The notes: generated from the letters alone by a model not told the origin. A DNA stretch of 64,000 nucleotides from Ulota crispa (GCA_963920765.1 OY987249.1:20876861-20940860); one strand, 5' to 3'; shown: positions 1-11,109, counted from the first letter of the stretch. Program-made: numbers and translations.

Positions 1-14
1 CAAAAATAAATAAA

Positions 15-260
15 GCAACTACAAAAACTACAGCAACCCAAATTAGTGACGTGTCTCAAATACATAACAGCACCTCACCTATCGCCAAACCCGACTCCTC
101 TACAATGCTGAAGCAAAAACAGCGATTCTTTCTTCAAATGCAGCATACTCACACGCTTGCTCGAACAAAAGCATATAATACAACTACAAAACTACAGCAA
201 CCACAATCAATAACGCATCTCACCTTCTACAAATGCACACTCCCGCTTGTGCGAGGGGAC
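15..260. repeat. Degenerate two-copy tandem repeat
   Basis: A stretch containing 'aactacagcaacc' occurs near 27 and again near 191, followed in both copies by similar text (a 'gcatctcacc'-like segment, then 'aaatgca' and 'cgcttg'). The copies are about 165 bp apart and have diverged. No gene is visible in the first 590 bases; a short open frame covering this repeat has no recognisable product. Confidence 0.4.
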
Positions 261-590
261 GAAGTGCATAATGGGTAATTGTGTGCTTATTGAGAATGTG
301 GCCTACGTGGCCTACGTGAGAGACAGTCCACGAGTGTAGTACATCAGGAAAAAAAATAAAACATCACGTACACAGTGGGTACATTTTAGCGCCGAATTTA
401 CAACTTCATTTCACGGAAAAATTCTGTAGTTTGTTGAGGCATGCATGGATTGGAGAATGGAACGATTCGTTGGAAAGCTAATGAGGAACGTGAGAGTACA
501 TGAAAGACAATGAAAATGGACTATGGTAGAAAGAGCACAAAAAACGACCCTACCTGGGCCTCTAAGGCGTTAAAGGGTTAATCTGGGGTT

Positions 591-2977
591 TTGAGATGGC
601 TCAGTCGGCCTACTTTGGAGACCGGTGCTCTAGTTCTTACACCGTACTCTCAACAATTTCACATGACTCTTCTTCCGGGAATCGCGCAAACGGCAGTCGG
701 CAGTCGGACAATATCGCTGTCGATGTCAGACCCGGCTCCCGAGCTCCAACAAGCAAATATTGACGCCATTCTGCAGACTGCTGACGAACGTACGAAGGAG
801 GAACCACATGTAACTCGAATCTGTACGTCCAAGCTCATCGTTATCCGCGTTTTGAATAGACAGTAGCATAGTAGTCGTCGAGTACAAACTTCAAGTTTCG
901 AAGTGAGAGTTAGTGATCGAGAAATCAATATCAGCCCGAGTTACATGCATATTATGTAGAGGAAGGTTGTAACGGAAGAATTTGCTTTCACCTTCAGAAC
1001 ACATCGTTTGTTTTCATGCTTGCCCCTTTCTGCTACCAAATGGCTCTTCATTACTCATCTATTATCTGGAGCCTAATCTTATCGTGCTTGTTTGGCTTGA
1101 TATTCGTGCAGTGATTGAATATGCGTACACCCTAGTTCAGAACTTGGATCCAAATAGTGAAGGCAGGGGTGTTTTGCACTTCAAGATGGGGTTGCTTTCC
1201 ATTATCAAGGTATGTGCACAAGCTGGTGTTTGTGAGGAAGTAGATATTATAGAGCAAGTTCTTTTGCATGGCTATTGTTGACTACTTTTACTCGGGACAT
1301 ATATTGGCTGCAGCAAAGGCGTTCGAAAAAGGAAGGAGAGACGATTGATCGAAGTCATGATGTCCGCATTTTACAAGAATTCTACCGACATTACAGGGAG
1401 AAAAATTGCCTTGATCAGCTGGAGGATGAGGACAAGATGCGTAGGAACAGTGATTCCTAAGAAGAAGACTCGACCACGTGGGTTATTTGTAGTTTAATCC
1501 TTGCTCAAGGTGTCACTGTGCATGGAGCTTTGAGATCTCAAAGTCTTTGTATGTACTGATCACGAGTTGTATCAATCGAGTTGTGCAGAACCGAACAACG
1601 GGCTGAGACACAAAGGAAGATTTATCTCACAGCAAGAATTCTCAATAAAGTCATCGATGTCCGCAAGAAAGATGGTCAAATCGAAAAGGCCGACCCAGAG
1701 TTGAGTACAGGTACCATTCTTCTTAGAGTATGTGGTTTGGAGAGTTTCGATGCTTATGCGCATCATTATCTCTACCTTGTGTGCAAAGAGCTCAAGTAAA
1801 TATACTGGTAATTCTTGCGATGGTAATGATCGGGGCTTACAGAAGCACTCGAGCCGGCAATATCTCAAGGATGTTACTCCGTTTCCTTTGGTTCGCCATC
1901 CTCTCGGTGATCATAGTTCTTCTGTATGTGTGAGTCTCCTTAGAGTGATGTATATTCGACCTCTGAAATAATCTGGTTGCCGTACATATCAATCGATCAC
2001 GAAGATTTTGGTCTGGTGTCACATGATGTGGAAATCCTGAGGCTCTTTTCATTTTAGATAACTTCTTGATACACGACATTGTTAATTTGTCCTTCTGAAT
2101 TGCAGGAAGACAATCGAAGAAGAAAACAGTGGATCCGGAACTGATACGTGGTTCAGGGCCTTCTACTGGGTACTAGGTCTATATGGTGGACTCCAATTCA
2201 TATCTGCATTGTTATTATGTGTTCCCTGGTTTCGGATGCAAGCAGACAAGATCTCAAAATTTTATGTAATTTACCCTATCAAATGGGTACATCAGGTACT
2301 TCTTTCTTCTACAGAACTTGGGACGAGCTGCCTTTGAGTTTTATATTTACCTGTGAGCTTTTATAGTTTTGATTATAGTCCTACTCACAATAAATGCTGT
2401 TTGGTTTTACCGGCCTGAACTCTCTTGTTTGGGTCCTGCTGACGAGCGATACTATGTTGGGCGTAACATGTACGAGAGAAACCGGGATTACTTTTAAGTA
2501 AGATAGTTTGTGATGGCATTACCGTTGAAATTGGATTTTCTCTTGGTACTTCATGTATTTGTTTTTCCAAATGCAATTTGATTTTAATGATATGGGACAT
2601 CTAGTTGAAAATAGATTTAGAAAAGAACTAATAAATGTGTTTGACCTCCATGTAATTTCAACTACTTTGTAGACACGTATTATTCTGGTTCGTTGTCGGA
2701 ACTTGCAAGTTTGCGTTCAGCTACTTCCTACAGGTAAGATCATCAGGCGTATGGCCTTATATTTTTCTGCATTGTATTGTATCTTGTAAACGTAAGTAAG
2801 TAATCTACACAAATATATTGTTTCCGATGCATCCTTTATCATGTACCATAAAAGGTTCTTTGTGTCTAGATTCAACCAATGGTGGGGCCGACAAAACCTA
2901 TTATCGATATCCAGAATGTCAATTATCGATGGAAAGACCTCATTTTAGGAAGTAATTTTCTTCCTGCCCATTGTTGA
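591..2977 (+). pseudogene. Callose synthase (GSL8/GSL10-type) relic, 5' part only
   Basis: Callose synthases are plasma-membrane 1,3-beta-glucan synthases of about 1,900 residues. Here only N-terminal pieces remain. Recognisable exons: about 705-822 (NIDAILQTADE), 1112-1209 (NLDPNSEGRGVLHFK), 1314-about 1437 (DVRILQEFYRHY), 1589-1710 (Vta1-like region), 1797-1929 (GAYRSTRAGNISRMLLRFLWF-like membrane segment), 2106-2295 (GLYGGLQF), about 2440-2497 (ERYYVGRNMYER), 2673-2733 (FAFSYFLQ) and 2870-2977 (IQPMVGPTKPII). Several introns have clean GT-AG borders that join in frame (822/1112, 1929/2106). The roughly 250 residues expected between the 1710 and 1797 exons are absent. The border before the ERYY exon lacks a good acceptor, and a stop or frameshift follows DYF near 2500. 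The reading frame ends at TGA 2975-2977 and no glucan synthase catalytic domain follows. The family match rests on my recall of the motifs and is strong. Confidence 0.85.
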
Positions 2978-3333
2978 CTCCTAGGAAAAAGTGTGAATTT
3001 TTAGCCTCTATTCAAACCTAAAGTCAGATTCCTCATCAGTGTGTGGTTTGCTTGCAGGTCTCACGTATTTGTTTATCTTGTAGCATGGGAATCCTAGGGT
3101 TGAAGCTATTTGATTTGCTCCGCTCTGGAACGAAGTAATATACTCCTTGCGTGAAATAGACTTTATTAACAACATATACTTTTCAGCCATCTTTAAAAAC
3201 ACAACGGTATCTTCTGCTTCTGCTATGCACTGGTAGCTCAATAGTAAGGGAGAGCAAATTAAGTGCCTAGTTGTTGGATCAAGAAATCATGTTTTCATTG
3301 CTACTGAGCTCTGACCTAGCTATCGGCTTTGTT

Positions 3334-3725
3334 CTAGGAGTAGTAAACTACATACTTAGGGAGCAGCTGACAAACATCTTTTATCACAAGTACATCGGGG
3401 AACTTCCGAAGCTGTGATGTGTGCCAAATGTACCCAGGAGGGCAATTGACATCAACATCATGTTACTTCCTGTACAGTATGCCACGGAAGTGTCAGGATT
3501 GGATGCTGTGTACACACCACGCCCGAACACAGCTCCATGTCTAATGTCGACTCCCTCTCCACCAATTTTGAATCCCTCCTTCACAATCTTATCGATTGCG
3601 TCAGAGCTAGTTCCGTGGAACACAAACTGTGTCTTAAGGCTGATTTTTGATGTTTGGAACTCTTGCTTTTTCTCATTCAACAATCTCTCAAGCTCCACAT
3701 TTTTTATGAAGTCAACTTTCGTGAC
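3334..3725 (-). other. Second PARP-like ART domain (H-Y-V type), frameshifted near its end
   Basis: One exon, acceptor at 3726, in phase with the previous exon (RERK joined to VTKVDF). It reads VELERLLNEKKQEF, then FVFHGTSSDAIDKIVKEGF, then AVFGRGVYTASNPDTSVAYC. So both the His-Gly-Thr and the Gly-x-x-x-Tyr parts of the NAD site are present. The last strand, VLVIKDVCQLLPKYVVYYS with stop TAG at 3336-3334, lies in a different frame; the shift is near 3400-3415. At the Glu position there is no Glu, as in mono-ADP-ribosyltransferases of the PARP10/14 group, so if made it would be expected to transfer single ADP-ribose units (inference). Confidence 0.75.
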
Positions 3726-3923
3726 CTATATCAGCACAGTGACAGATGAGTAACGCAACTGGCTACCAAAAGTATCAAAGACAAAGCCTCCTCTAATATC
3801 AGCAATTCTGTGATCTAGTCACGTATCAAAGATACAGAAAGTCCTTGAATATACATCCTTGGGTGAAATTCATAATCCTGGACTAAGAGAAAGACCAACG
3901 GTTTGAGCTTTGAACTGTCTTAC

Positions 3924-4891
3924 CTTCCTTTCCCTGTTCATGGACATTCGGAAGAACTGGGACTCGGCTACTCGGAAGTGGCAATCTTCTGGAGTCAAAC
4001 CTTGAGCGTGTGTGGAAGGCAACAGTGGTAGACGACACATCCCACCGCTTTTAAGTATCAGATCTTCACCGAATCTCTCGAAGTCATTCTCTGTAGCAAG
4101 GGTTTGGAGGTACACGACCTTGTAAGATACCAGAAAACGAGGAATTGCTTGCGCCGGGTTGAATATCACATGCGCAAAAAGGCGGGATTCTTCGTTCTCT
4201 TCGCCTCCAACCAGGGACACCGAGTCACAACCTTTCTTGCGTAATTTGCTGTCATTATACTTATCGTTTAGAGGCTCTGATTTAGGTAGCCTGCCATATC
4301 CAGGGTAAACTCGGTTAGTAATTGCGCATTTTGGTTCTCAGCATGCTCACACCACACATGATGGGCCGTCGTTGATTAGCTAGAGGAGCAACCAATACAG
4401 GTGTGTCGGTATTCATGAATCAGAAACAAGATCTGTGAATCTAGAAAAACGTCCATCTCTACAGGCTTACCTCCACGTCTTCCCAAGAACAACTTCGCAG
4501 AGTAGAAGGCTGTGGTGTTTGTCCTTGTTATCAGCAAAGCTCGAGGAGTAGACGTTAAATCGATGAGCCTGTGACGCCTGCACCAATATTTACAGAATTA
4601 GAAATTTCCGATACTGGCAACTTTGTTGTGAGGCAGTTGATATGTGCGAAAAACATTTCAGAAACATACCTTCTGATGTGCAGCCCTAAAGCCTTTATCC
4701 ACAACCCGGTCCAACAGATCATCAGAACCACCATAGAAAAGCCACTTCGGAATCTCTAATGGATCAAAAAGTTCTTTTTGAGCTTCCAGAAACTTCCCTT
4801 GAAGCGGAAGGTTTTCGATTTTTTCCACTTTCGTGACCACCACCATAACTCCGGAGCCTGGTTGGATGTACTTCTCTACCCTGTCTTTGGC
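3924..4891 (-). other. First PARP-like ART domain, probably inactive
   Basis: Built from exons 4891-4670, 4577-4471 and about 4318-3924. It begins with a VEKIENLPLQGKFLEAQKE-type lead helix, then WLFYGGSDDLLDRVVDKGF where active PARPs have FHGT, then NVYSSSFADNKDKHHSLLLCEVVLGK, then CDSVSLVGGEENEE and HVIFNPAQAIPRFLVSYK. The catalytic triad of PARPs is His-Tyr-Glu. Here the His position reads Tyr and the Glu position (before V(V/I)(Y/F)N..QALP) reads His, so NAD use is unlikely. The acceptor of the third exon is unclear; the coding frame is continuous from about 4318. It ends with CHFRVAESQFFRM, the lead-in to the second ART domain. Confidence 0.7.
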
Positions 4892-4994
4892 CTGCACCAA
4901 TCATCCCACGCATAAAGAAAATCACACTTGGTGCAACATTTCCTAATTTACAAGTAAAGCGCAATTCTTTAGAGTAGAAGCAAGAAATTTATAC

Positions 4995-5620
4995 CATAAA
5001 ATATGACTGCGCAGTATCGTCGTCTGGGTGAACTTGTTTAACCACCATCCCTTTCTCTCCTCTCTCCTTCACCTTCTGAATCTCCTCTTCAAGCTCTATT
5101 TTTTTTGTAGCGATGGCTTCGAGGCGGATCAGTAATCGGGCTCTCTCCTTCGCTTTTTCGATCTCGAGGCAGTCCTTGCAACAGGCACTTTCGCAGCTCT
5201 TAGAGCAGTACAATTTGCACGAGTGGCCGCACTTGAGGTCCTTCCCGCAAACAACCTGACACTTTAAGGAAAGCTTCTTACTCCCAGTTACTTGGCAGCA
5301 TTCCTTCTCCGTTTTGTGCCCGCATTGTGCAAAATTGTGCATGACCTTTCTGTGGCAAAGAAGGACCTTCACGTCTTCATGGCACGCCTTGGTCCCTGAG
5401 TGATCACAGAGCGGGAAAGTGAAATCCACTGGCACTTTGCATTGAAGAGTATGGGTTCCTGCGTGACAAGTAAGGCTGCAGACGTAACCGCAAGCTAACA
5501 CGTCTTGGCAGGGGCAAACACACACGTTGCATGGTTCAAATTCTGACGCTGCAGTCATGCAGAGTGCAAATGGGTCTCTCGCCGCGTGCCGGGGGCAAGA
5601 GTGACACGGTTTCCAACGAA
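4995..5620 (-). other. NFX1-type zinc fingers and coiled coil of the fusion protein
   Basis: Part of exon 5743-4995. After helicase motif VI (ending VYFVGN) a one-base shift moves into a frame rich in Cys and His, including ACGYVCSLTCHAGTHTLQC and KCGHSCKLYCSKSCESACC, the CGHxCxxxCHxG style of NFX1 fingers. In the first of these the usual His after CG is Tyr. About 60 residues rich in Glu, Lys and Arg follow (EIEKAKERARL to KVKERGEK), likely a coiled coil. The exon ends at a GTAT donor after QSYFM and joins in phase to the first ART exon. Confidence 0.75.
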
Positions 5621-8600
5621 GTAGACCCCACGGCGCGCTCTTGAAGCCGCAACACACATTCGATTCCGCATGCCCAAGTGTCCACTTTTGCCTTCTTCAT
5701 TTGATCGCACAAGTGAGACTATCACAATCTCACATTCTGATCCCTGGCAGGACAACCGCATTCAAACCTCTCGTGGTCAATGTTATGCACCTTCTGAAAC
5801 ATGTGTCATTCGAAACATCATTTGAAATACGCCAAGTGTGAAATGGTTCTGTCTAAGTTGTCGAATGAACCAGACCATGCAAATGGCGCACCTGAAAACT
5901 GTCAATCGAGCGGACCTCGACGGTTCCAGTTCCGGATAATTCCCCATCAGCGTGCGGATGTGCGTCACCTGCAGCAAGCTCACAAAGCAAGGTTACCGAT
6001 TGCGAAGGAAGCGAGCTGGCTAATTGCCATGGAAGTAGTGCTAGATTCGTTCTTTTCTGGCGTTGCACCTCACTCACCTGTCCATTATATAAGCAGCAAG
6101 AATCTTGAGACTTTCAGGGTCGGGGAGCTCCGAAGCAATCAACCTGGCGAGGGCAACCACCATGAGCGCTTCGGACTAGTTCACGAAACTGCGCTTGCTC
6201 GTCTCCGGATACGAATGCGTCCAGAAGTAGATTGTGTTCTTCATAAATGTGGGTGCTTCATTTCGGCTTCCGGACACCAGCTTTGTTTGAGATTTTAGGT
6301 CGGGGTAGATAGGCCGAAGCATGGCCACGAATTCATCGCGCATTCGGCATCGCATGCCTAATTGTTGGTTCGGCAGTTCATTGTGTTCCACGAGCCTTTC
6401 GAACATCGACACTCCGAACCCATGCCTAACGCACAACGCGTGACAATTCAGGGCATATATAAGTGAAATTCAATAAAATTCTCGGCAACGTAATTTATGT
6501 CAGTTGAGCAAATCAACCAATTGCCTGAAGTGGGGCTCTCTCACCAGCGCTCGAGATCATATGAATCCATTTGAGGTCGAAGCGGCTGGTGATCCCCAAT
6601 TAGAATGAGGTGCTGCAGCTTTGAGTTGAGGCAGGCCAATACCTGCGGCTCCAGGACCTCCGCTGCCTCCTCCACCAGAACAAGCGCTGGAGAGAGATGC
6701 TTCATCACCTCTTGGTGTATTGCTGCTCCCTGCAAAATTTAATCAAGACGTTACAATCTGAGGACAATCAGTTTATGTGGGTTCTTGTGCATCGAATTAC
6801 TAACACACACTTTGCACATGCACCAGAGGTTGTTCTGGATGAATTTCAGTACAATCTGATAAAAACACATGCACATCTGTTGCAGCAGCGCGTCATGCCT
6901 TACGGTAGTAGTTATTCCAATTATTTTCGCCTTCTGAAGAATATCTAGCTTCCGGCGCTCGCCTATCTGTTCCATGTCTTGTACTAATAAATTTCGTATT
7001 CGGCCTTCACCCTTGTCAGACTCTCGCAAGCTTCGTTTACGCTCTCTTGCCAGAACTTGAACACCAAGATTGCACGATGCTCCGCCTACAAGTCATACGG
7101 ATTTTCATGTGCAAGCCAATCGAATTGGTCTCCAATGGTGCCTAACTGATGCATGCTCATTCGGTTGCACTCAAGGTGTCAATATCATTAGCAAGTATTT
7201 CATGTCCAGCTATTTTGGAAATACACCAGAATATATATGACCAACTTTCGTGCTTTTTGATTATGCACCACGGCACCTTATGTTGAGTATTGAAATACAT
7301 CCACGCTCCATGTACATCAACTGTGGAAAGTTTAAATCCTCTTACGCTTAATCTGTCATATGTCCTCGAAGCCTCACGGATGTTCTTCTCCTTCGAAAAC
7401 TTCATGAAGTTGCCGCTACGAAACCATCGGTGGCTTGGTTTAGAAGTCTTGAAGTCAATCGAAAGGGTTTCCAAATCTACAGTGATTTCCTGGCGATGAC
7501 TCTCTATGGCAGCCCTTCGTTCCTCTTCTTCCTTTCGGCTCTCGTCCTCCTCGTCGGGGAGTGCTAATTTCTCAGCAGAAACATCGTCACGCTGCCGAAT
7601 TCTGCTGCTGCTGACGGGCTTCGTCAAGGAAAGAAAGGCGATGGCGGACTGGAGCACCTCCGGCCTCGGTAACCATCTCTTCATCTCTGCGACCAGACGT
7701 TTCCTGAAGTCCTGCGCTACAGCCACTGATGTGGGGTCTGCCTCCTCTGGAATTTTACCTCGAATCAAATCAACGAGGGTGAAACCTTCCGGCAACTTTC
7801 TGGCACATGGCTCAATCAATGCACGGGGCTGCACAGCGCGTTCCAAGATGTGATTCTAGTGAAATTCCGGGGCATGCTCCACAATCATACTTGGATCAAA
7901 GTCGGCAAGACATCGGTTGACATGGTCGAACAAATTCTTCAATTCTTCCTTGAGAAGCGACAGCTTCTCGATGTTCTCAGCACAGTCGATCCGAAACTCG
8001 TCCGTTTTCGTTTTTTGATTCAAGTTCAAGGGTTCGAGTATTTTGCTGGTGCTGCGCCCGCCCACACGCACAAGGATTTCTTCGAACGCCAGACACCTCT
8101 CAAGAATCTGGTCAAGGGAATGGTTTTTGAGCGTGATAATGAGTACAGGGCCGTTTTTGGGAAATGTACTCGCCGACAGCAGCAATTGCAAGAGCTTCAC
8201 TTCCACATACGTCTTTCCAGTGCCGGGTGGACCCTGGATCATGGCCAGCCGGTTGTGGACCGCGAGCTCCACGGCTTTGAGTTGGCTGGAATCAAAGCTG
8301 GTTTTGTATCCGTGGTCCAGGAGGGAGGCCATAGCTCCCACTCCCGCCCGAAGAGCTTCCACCCGCGCCTGCATACCTCCTCTTCCCCCCAGCATTCCTC
8401 GAAGTTGGCGCAGCTGCAAAAACCCCGTATAAGCCTCCAGCTCGTCTTCGTTAAAGATACAGCTCCAGTCTAGAGTTACCGTCCCATCAGCGCTCTTGAG
8501 ATACTCGTGAGCTGGATCCTGTGGCCATGTCGCGGACACAAGTTCTTCTCGGAACGGAATACTGTCCGGATCGGTCAACTGCAGTGTCTTCATCACTGAC

Positions 8601-8849
8601 TGGTATGCCCTGTAGTACGTGGGACTCTCCGCCATCACCATGGCCTCGCATTGCATGAGCCGCGCGAAATCGAAGCACCACGATTTACTACCCCTATTCG
8701 TCGTTTCTGTGCCTGTTCTCAGAACTATGATGTCCAGAAAACATATGGTACATTTGTTCTTTGTTTCATCTTCACACCGGCTGACGACGCCCCAGATCGG
8801 ATACTCAAATCCACCAACATCGTCGAATAAACACAAATGGAAACCCCAG

Positions 8850-9360
8850 CTGCACATGTTGAGCATTGTGTCATTCACTATACCCAAGCTAAAGATTATT
8901 GCCATGCTATATACTATTGGTATGTATGCTCAATACTATTGGTCCAATCTCATTCACAGGACCATTGGTGTGCATGCTGAAGAATACTGCTATTTTCATT
9001 CATGAGTCTATTACTTTGTATGTTGAAGACTACTGGAATTCTCATTTAAATACAATAGTAGGCCATATAAACACAATAGTATTAGTATGTATGCTGAAGA
9101 CGACTGGAAATCTCATTCACAGTCCAATTTTCATTCACAGGATTATTAGTGTGCGTGTTGAAGCCTATTGCTATTCTCATTGATGAGACTATAATTGGTA
9201 TTTATGCTGGGGACTATTGGAATTCTCATAAAAGCACATTACTAGGCTATTGTACAAACATAATAGTAGGCTATCATACAAGCACAATAGTAGGCTATAC
9301 AGACATAATAGTATTGGTATGCATGCTGAAAACTATTGGAATTGATGTTTGTATCCATGT
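8850..9360. repeat. Degenerate short tandem repeat array
   Basis: The phrase '(t/c)atgctgaaga(c)tactgg' recurs at about 8925, 8973, 9017, 9091, 9153, 9200 and 9320, mixed with 'aatctcattcacag' and 'aatagtaggctat' blocks. Spacing is irregular (about 44 to 120 bp). It abuts the first recognisable exon of the helicase gene, whose predicted acceptor is at 8850-8855, so it may fill an intron or may have replaced the 5' end. A stray copy lies near 10165-10215. Confidence 0.7.
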
Positions 9361-10430
9361 TTGTATCTGTATACTACTCATGGGATAAAGAGATACACTT
9401 TCAAACAACGAGAGGTAGATATAGTAGATTGCTACTGAGGTGTACAAATGGAAACGTAGCAGTATGTGAGGATATTATAATCAACAATATGTGTAAAGCT
9501 AGTGTGTTAGAGATGATAGATGCAATAGAATAAGTTCTAGTCAATGTGTATATTGGAATTGATCAAGAGTTCTTACAGATCTTGCACATTGCTTGTTCTT
9601 CTTACCAAAAACGTACTTTCTAAAAATACCTTCTTTCCTAGATATTTTGTTTATTAGAGATTCCTCATTGTTCTCAAACAAGTCCGTTCCTACTATTGTG
9701 CATTACTTTTTGTACACAACATATTCTATTTACTAGAGATTCCTCATCCGTTTTACTAATCTTTTCCCTCAAGATCTGCGCTACAACATCTATTATTGAA
9801 TATCCTTGAGTTTTTTATTTTTGAAACACACTTGTTGCTACATTGGCAAATATATCCTTGTAAGTAAAGAGAAGATTTCATAAATGAGAATCAAACCGCC
9901 AACCACTCCATTTGGCTTAGGTACTCGTTTTTAGCATCGCATTTTAGGTTTATGCTTAATAAGATTAGTACACGACTAGCAAAGCGCTTTTCCCAGCAAT
10001 TTGAGGATTTGGTCTTGAATCAGGCCATAGTTTGAACCGTCTTCTCTAGCCAAGAAGCCTTAGCCAAAGTTCTGATACCTCCCTTTGTTGGAACCACCAA
10101 GGAGAGCTTATGTTTGTAAAAGATGTTTCAATGAAATGTGGACTAGATGATTGTAACACATGTCACAATTCACAACATACATAGTAGGCTATACAAACCC
10201 AATAGTAATGGTGCGTAAGCTGAAAACAATGGTTTCAATCCATGGTTTCAACTTTTGGTTTGAACAATATATACTAGACTATTGGTATGTATCTTAAAGT
10301 TTGGTTTCAACTTTGTCTTTGTGGTTTCAACTTGTGGTTCCATTTATATTCCATAGTTGGTCTCAAATCAAGTTATAGTTTGAACATCTAAACTTTTTCC
10401 TCTAATCAAGAAGCCATAGCAATAATTCTA
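9361..10430. other. Intergenic, no gene recognised
   Basis: AT-rich DNA with no frame I recognise, apart from the stray copy of the upstream repeat near 10165-10215 and several 'ggtttcaact' phrases at 10230-10340. No missing 5' exon of the helicase gene could be identified here. Confidence 0.6.
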
Positions 10431-10439
10431 AACACTAAA

Positions 10440-11045
10440 CTGCTAGAACCACCAAGCAAAATTTGGAGCAGCTTGAAAGTCCAAATTTTGGATTTTGGGC
10501 AGGCCAAAACTCTAGGTTTGGTATAATTTTGGGCAACCCCAAAGTCTAGGTTTAGTGTAATTTTGGGGTCCAAGAATCCTCTTTCCCTCAAGCCCAGGTC
10601 AACGTCCCATGGTTTTTGACTTGGCATGGCTCTTGAAGAAGTTTGAAAGCTTGTAAGAATTGATAATCCTAGTCTATAGTTATACCCACCTAACTCCTTA
10701 AGGTGAAGAGAAAGGTATCTAATAGGATGGTAACAAATGGCCCTTATAACCCACATGGGCAAGTAAGTCTCATACAATGGATCTTTATAAACATAATCCA
10801 CAGTTTGGAGGTACATTAGCACCAAAAACCCTCATGTACAACTAGGTTTTATGCATTGGATCCTTGGAAGCAAAAACCAAAAGTCTTAAGACATACTATG
10901 ATAGTAAAGGGCCAAGGCAAGTACATTGTAGTATATATCAAAAAGTGCCAATATAAGACACTTAGGCCTTTCCTATGCACTTGTGTGTCATGCAACGGAT
11001 CCTTCTTAAAAAAACCAAGGTCTTGACACACACTAAAATAGGATA
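10440..11045. repeat. Low-grade internal repeats
   Basis: 'aattttggg(c)' with 'tctaggttt' recurs at 10475-10565. The phrase 'tgca(t/a)(t/c)ggatccttctt' with a following 'aaaacca...gtctt' occurs near 10853 and 10991, with a weaker copy near 10778. An open minus-strand frame across 10825-10406 follows these repeats and has no recognisable domain. Confidence 0.4.
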
Positions 11046-11109
11046 GGAAATGAAAGCATGTGAGCTCATCAATTTATACTTATGTTGAGGTTCTTGGCTA
11101 TGCACGTGA

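Larger units (their letters stand above)
3334..8849 (-). pseudogene. ZNFX1-like SF1 helicase / NFX1 zinc finger / tandem ART fusion, with lesions
   Basis: Exons read on the minus strand (plus coordinates): 8849-7277, 7085-6904, 6729-6545, 6425-6078, 5978-5892, 5743-4995, 4891-4670, 4577-4471, about 4318-3924 and 3725-3334; most borders are clean GT-AG. Order of domains: an N-terminal LCLFDD..GFEYPIWGVVSR segment as in ZNFX1; Walker A GPPGTGKT (8233-8210); ITTTGAA across an intron; VEEAAEVLE and ILIGDHQPLRP (motifs II/III); RMRDEF; SIDSFQ-GSECEIVIVSLVRSN (motif V); RNRMCVAASRARRG (motif VI); Cys-rich NFX1-type fingers; coiled coil; two ART domains. ZNFX1 proteins bind RNA and act in antiviral defence or small-RNA inheritance in animals; a similar RNA role here is inference. 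Lesions: in-frame TAG at 7858-7856 and 6178-6176, and reading-frame shifts near 6990, 5925, 5600 and 3405. The upstream part of the gene was not found beyond 8849. It may be a young pseudogene, or an active gene in an error-prone assembly. Confidence 0.85.

Noticed and set aside
3262..3417. Plus-strand frame (VVNYILREQLTNIF...) that looks a little like an ABCD transporter segment
   Set aside because: It is the reverse complement of the conserved last strand of the second ART domain, which explains the open frame.
7850..8473. Long plus-strand open frames (207 and 129 codons) across 7850-8473
   Set aside because: They lie opposite the helicase exon with Walker A and have no domain; they are shadows of the minus-strand coding sequence.
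8899..9388. Open plus-strand frames of 80-95 codons with repeated 'ACMLK..' text
   Set aside because: They translate the tandem repeat array and no unit looks selected as protein.
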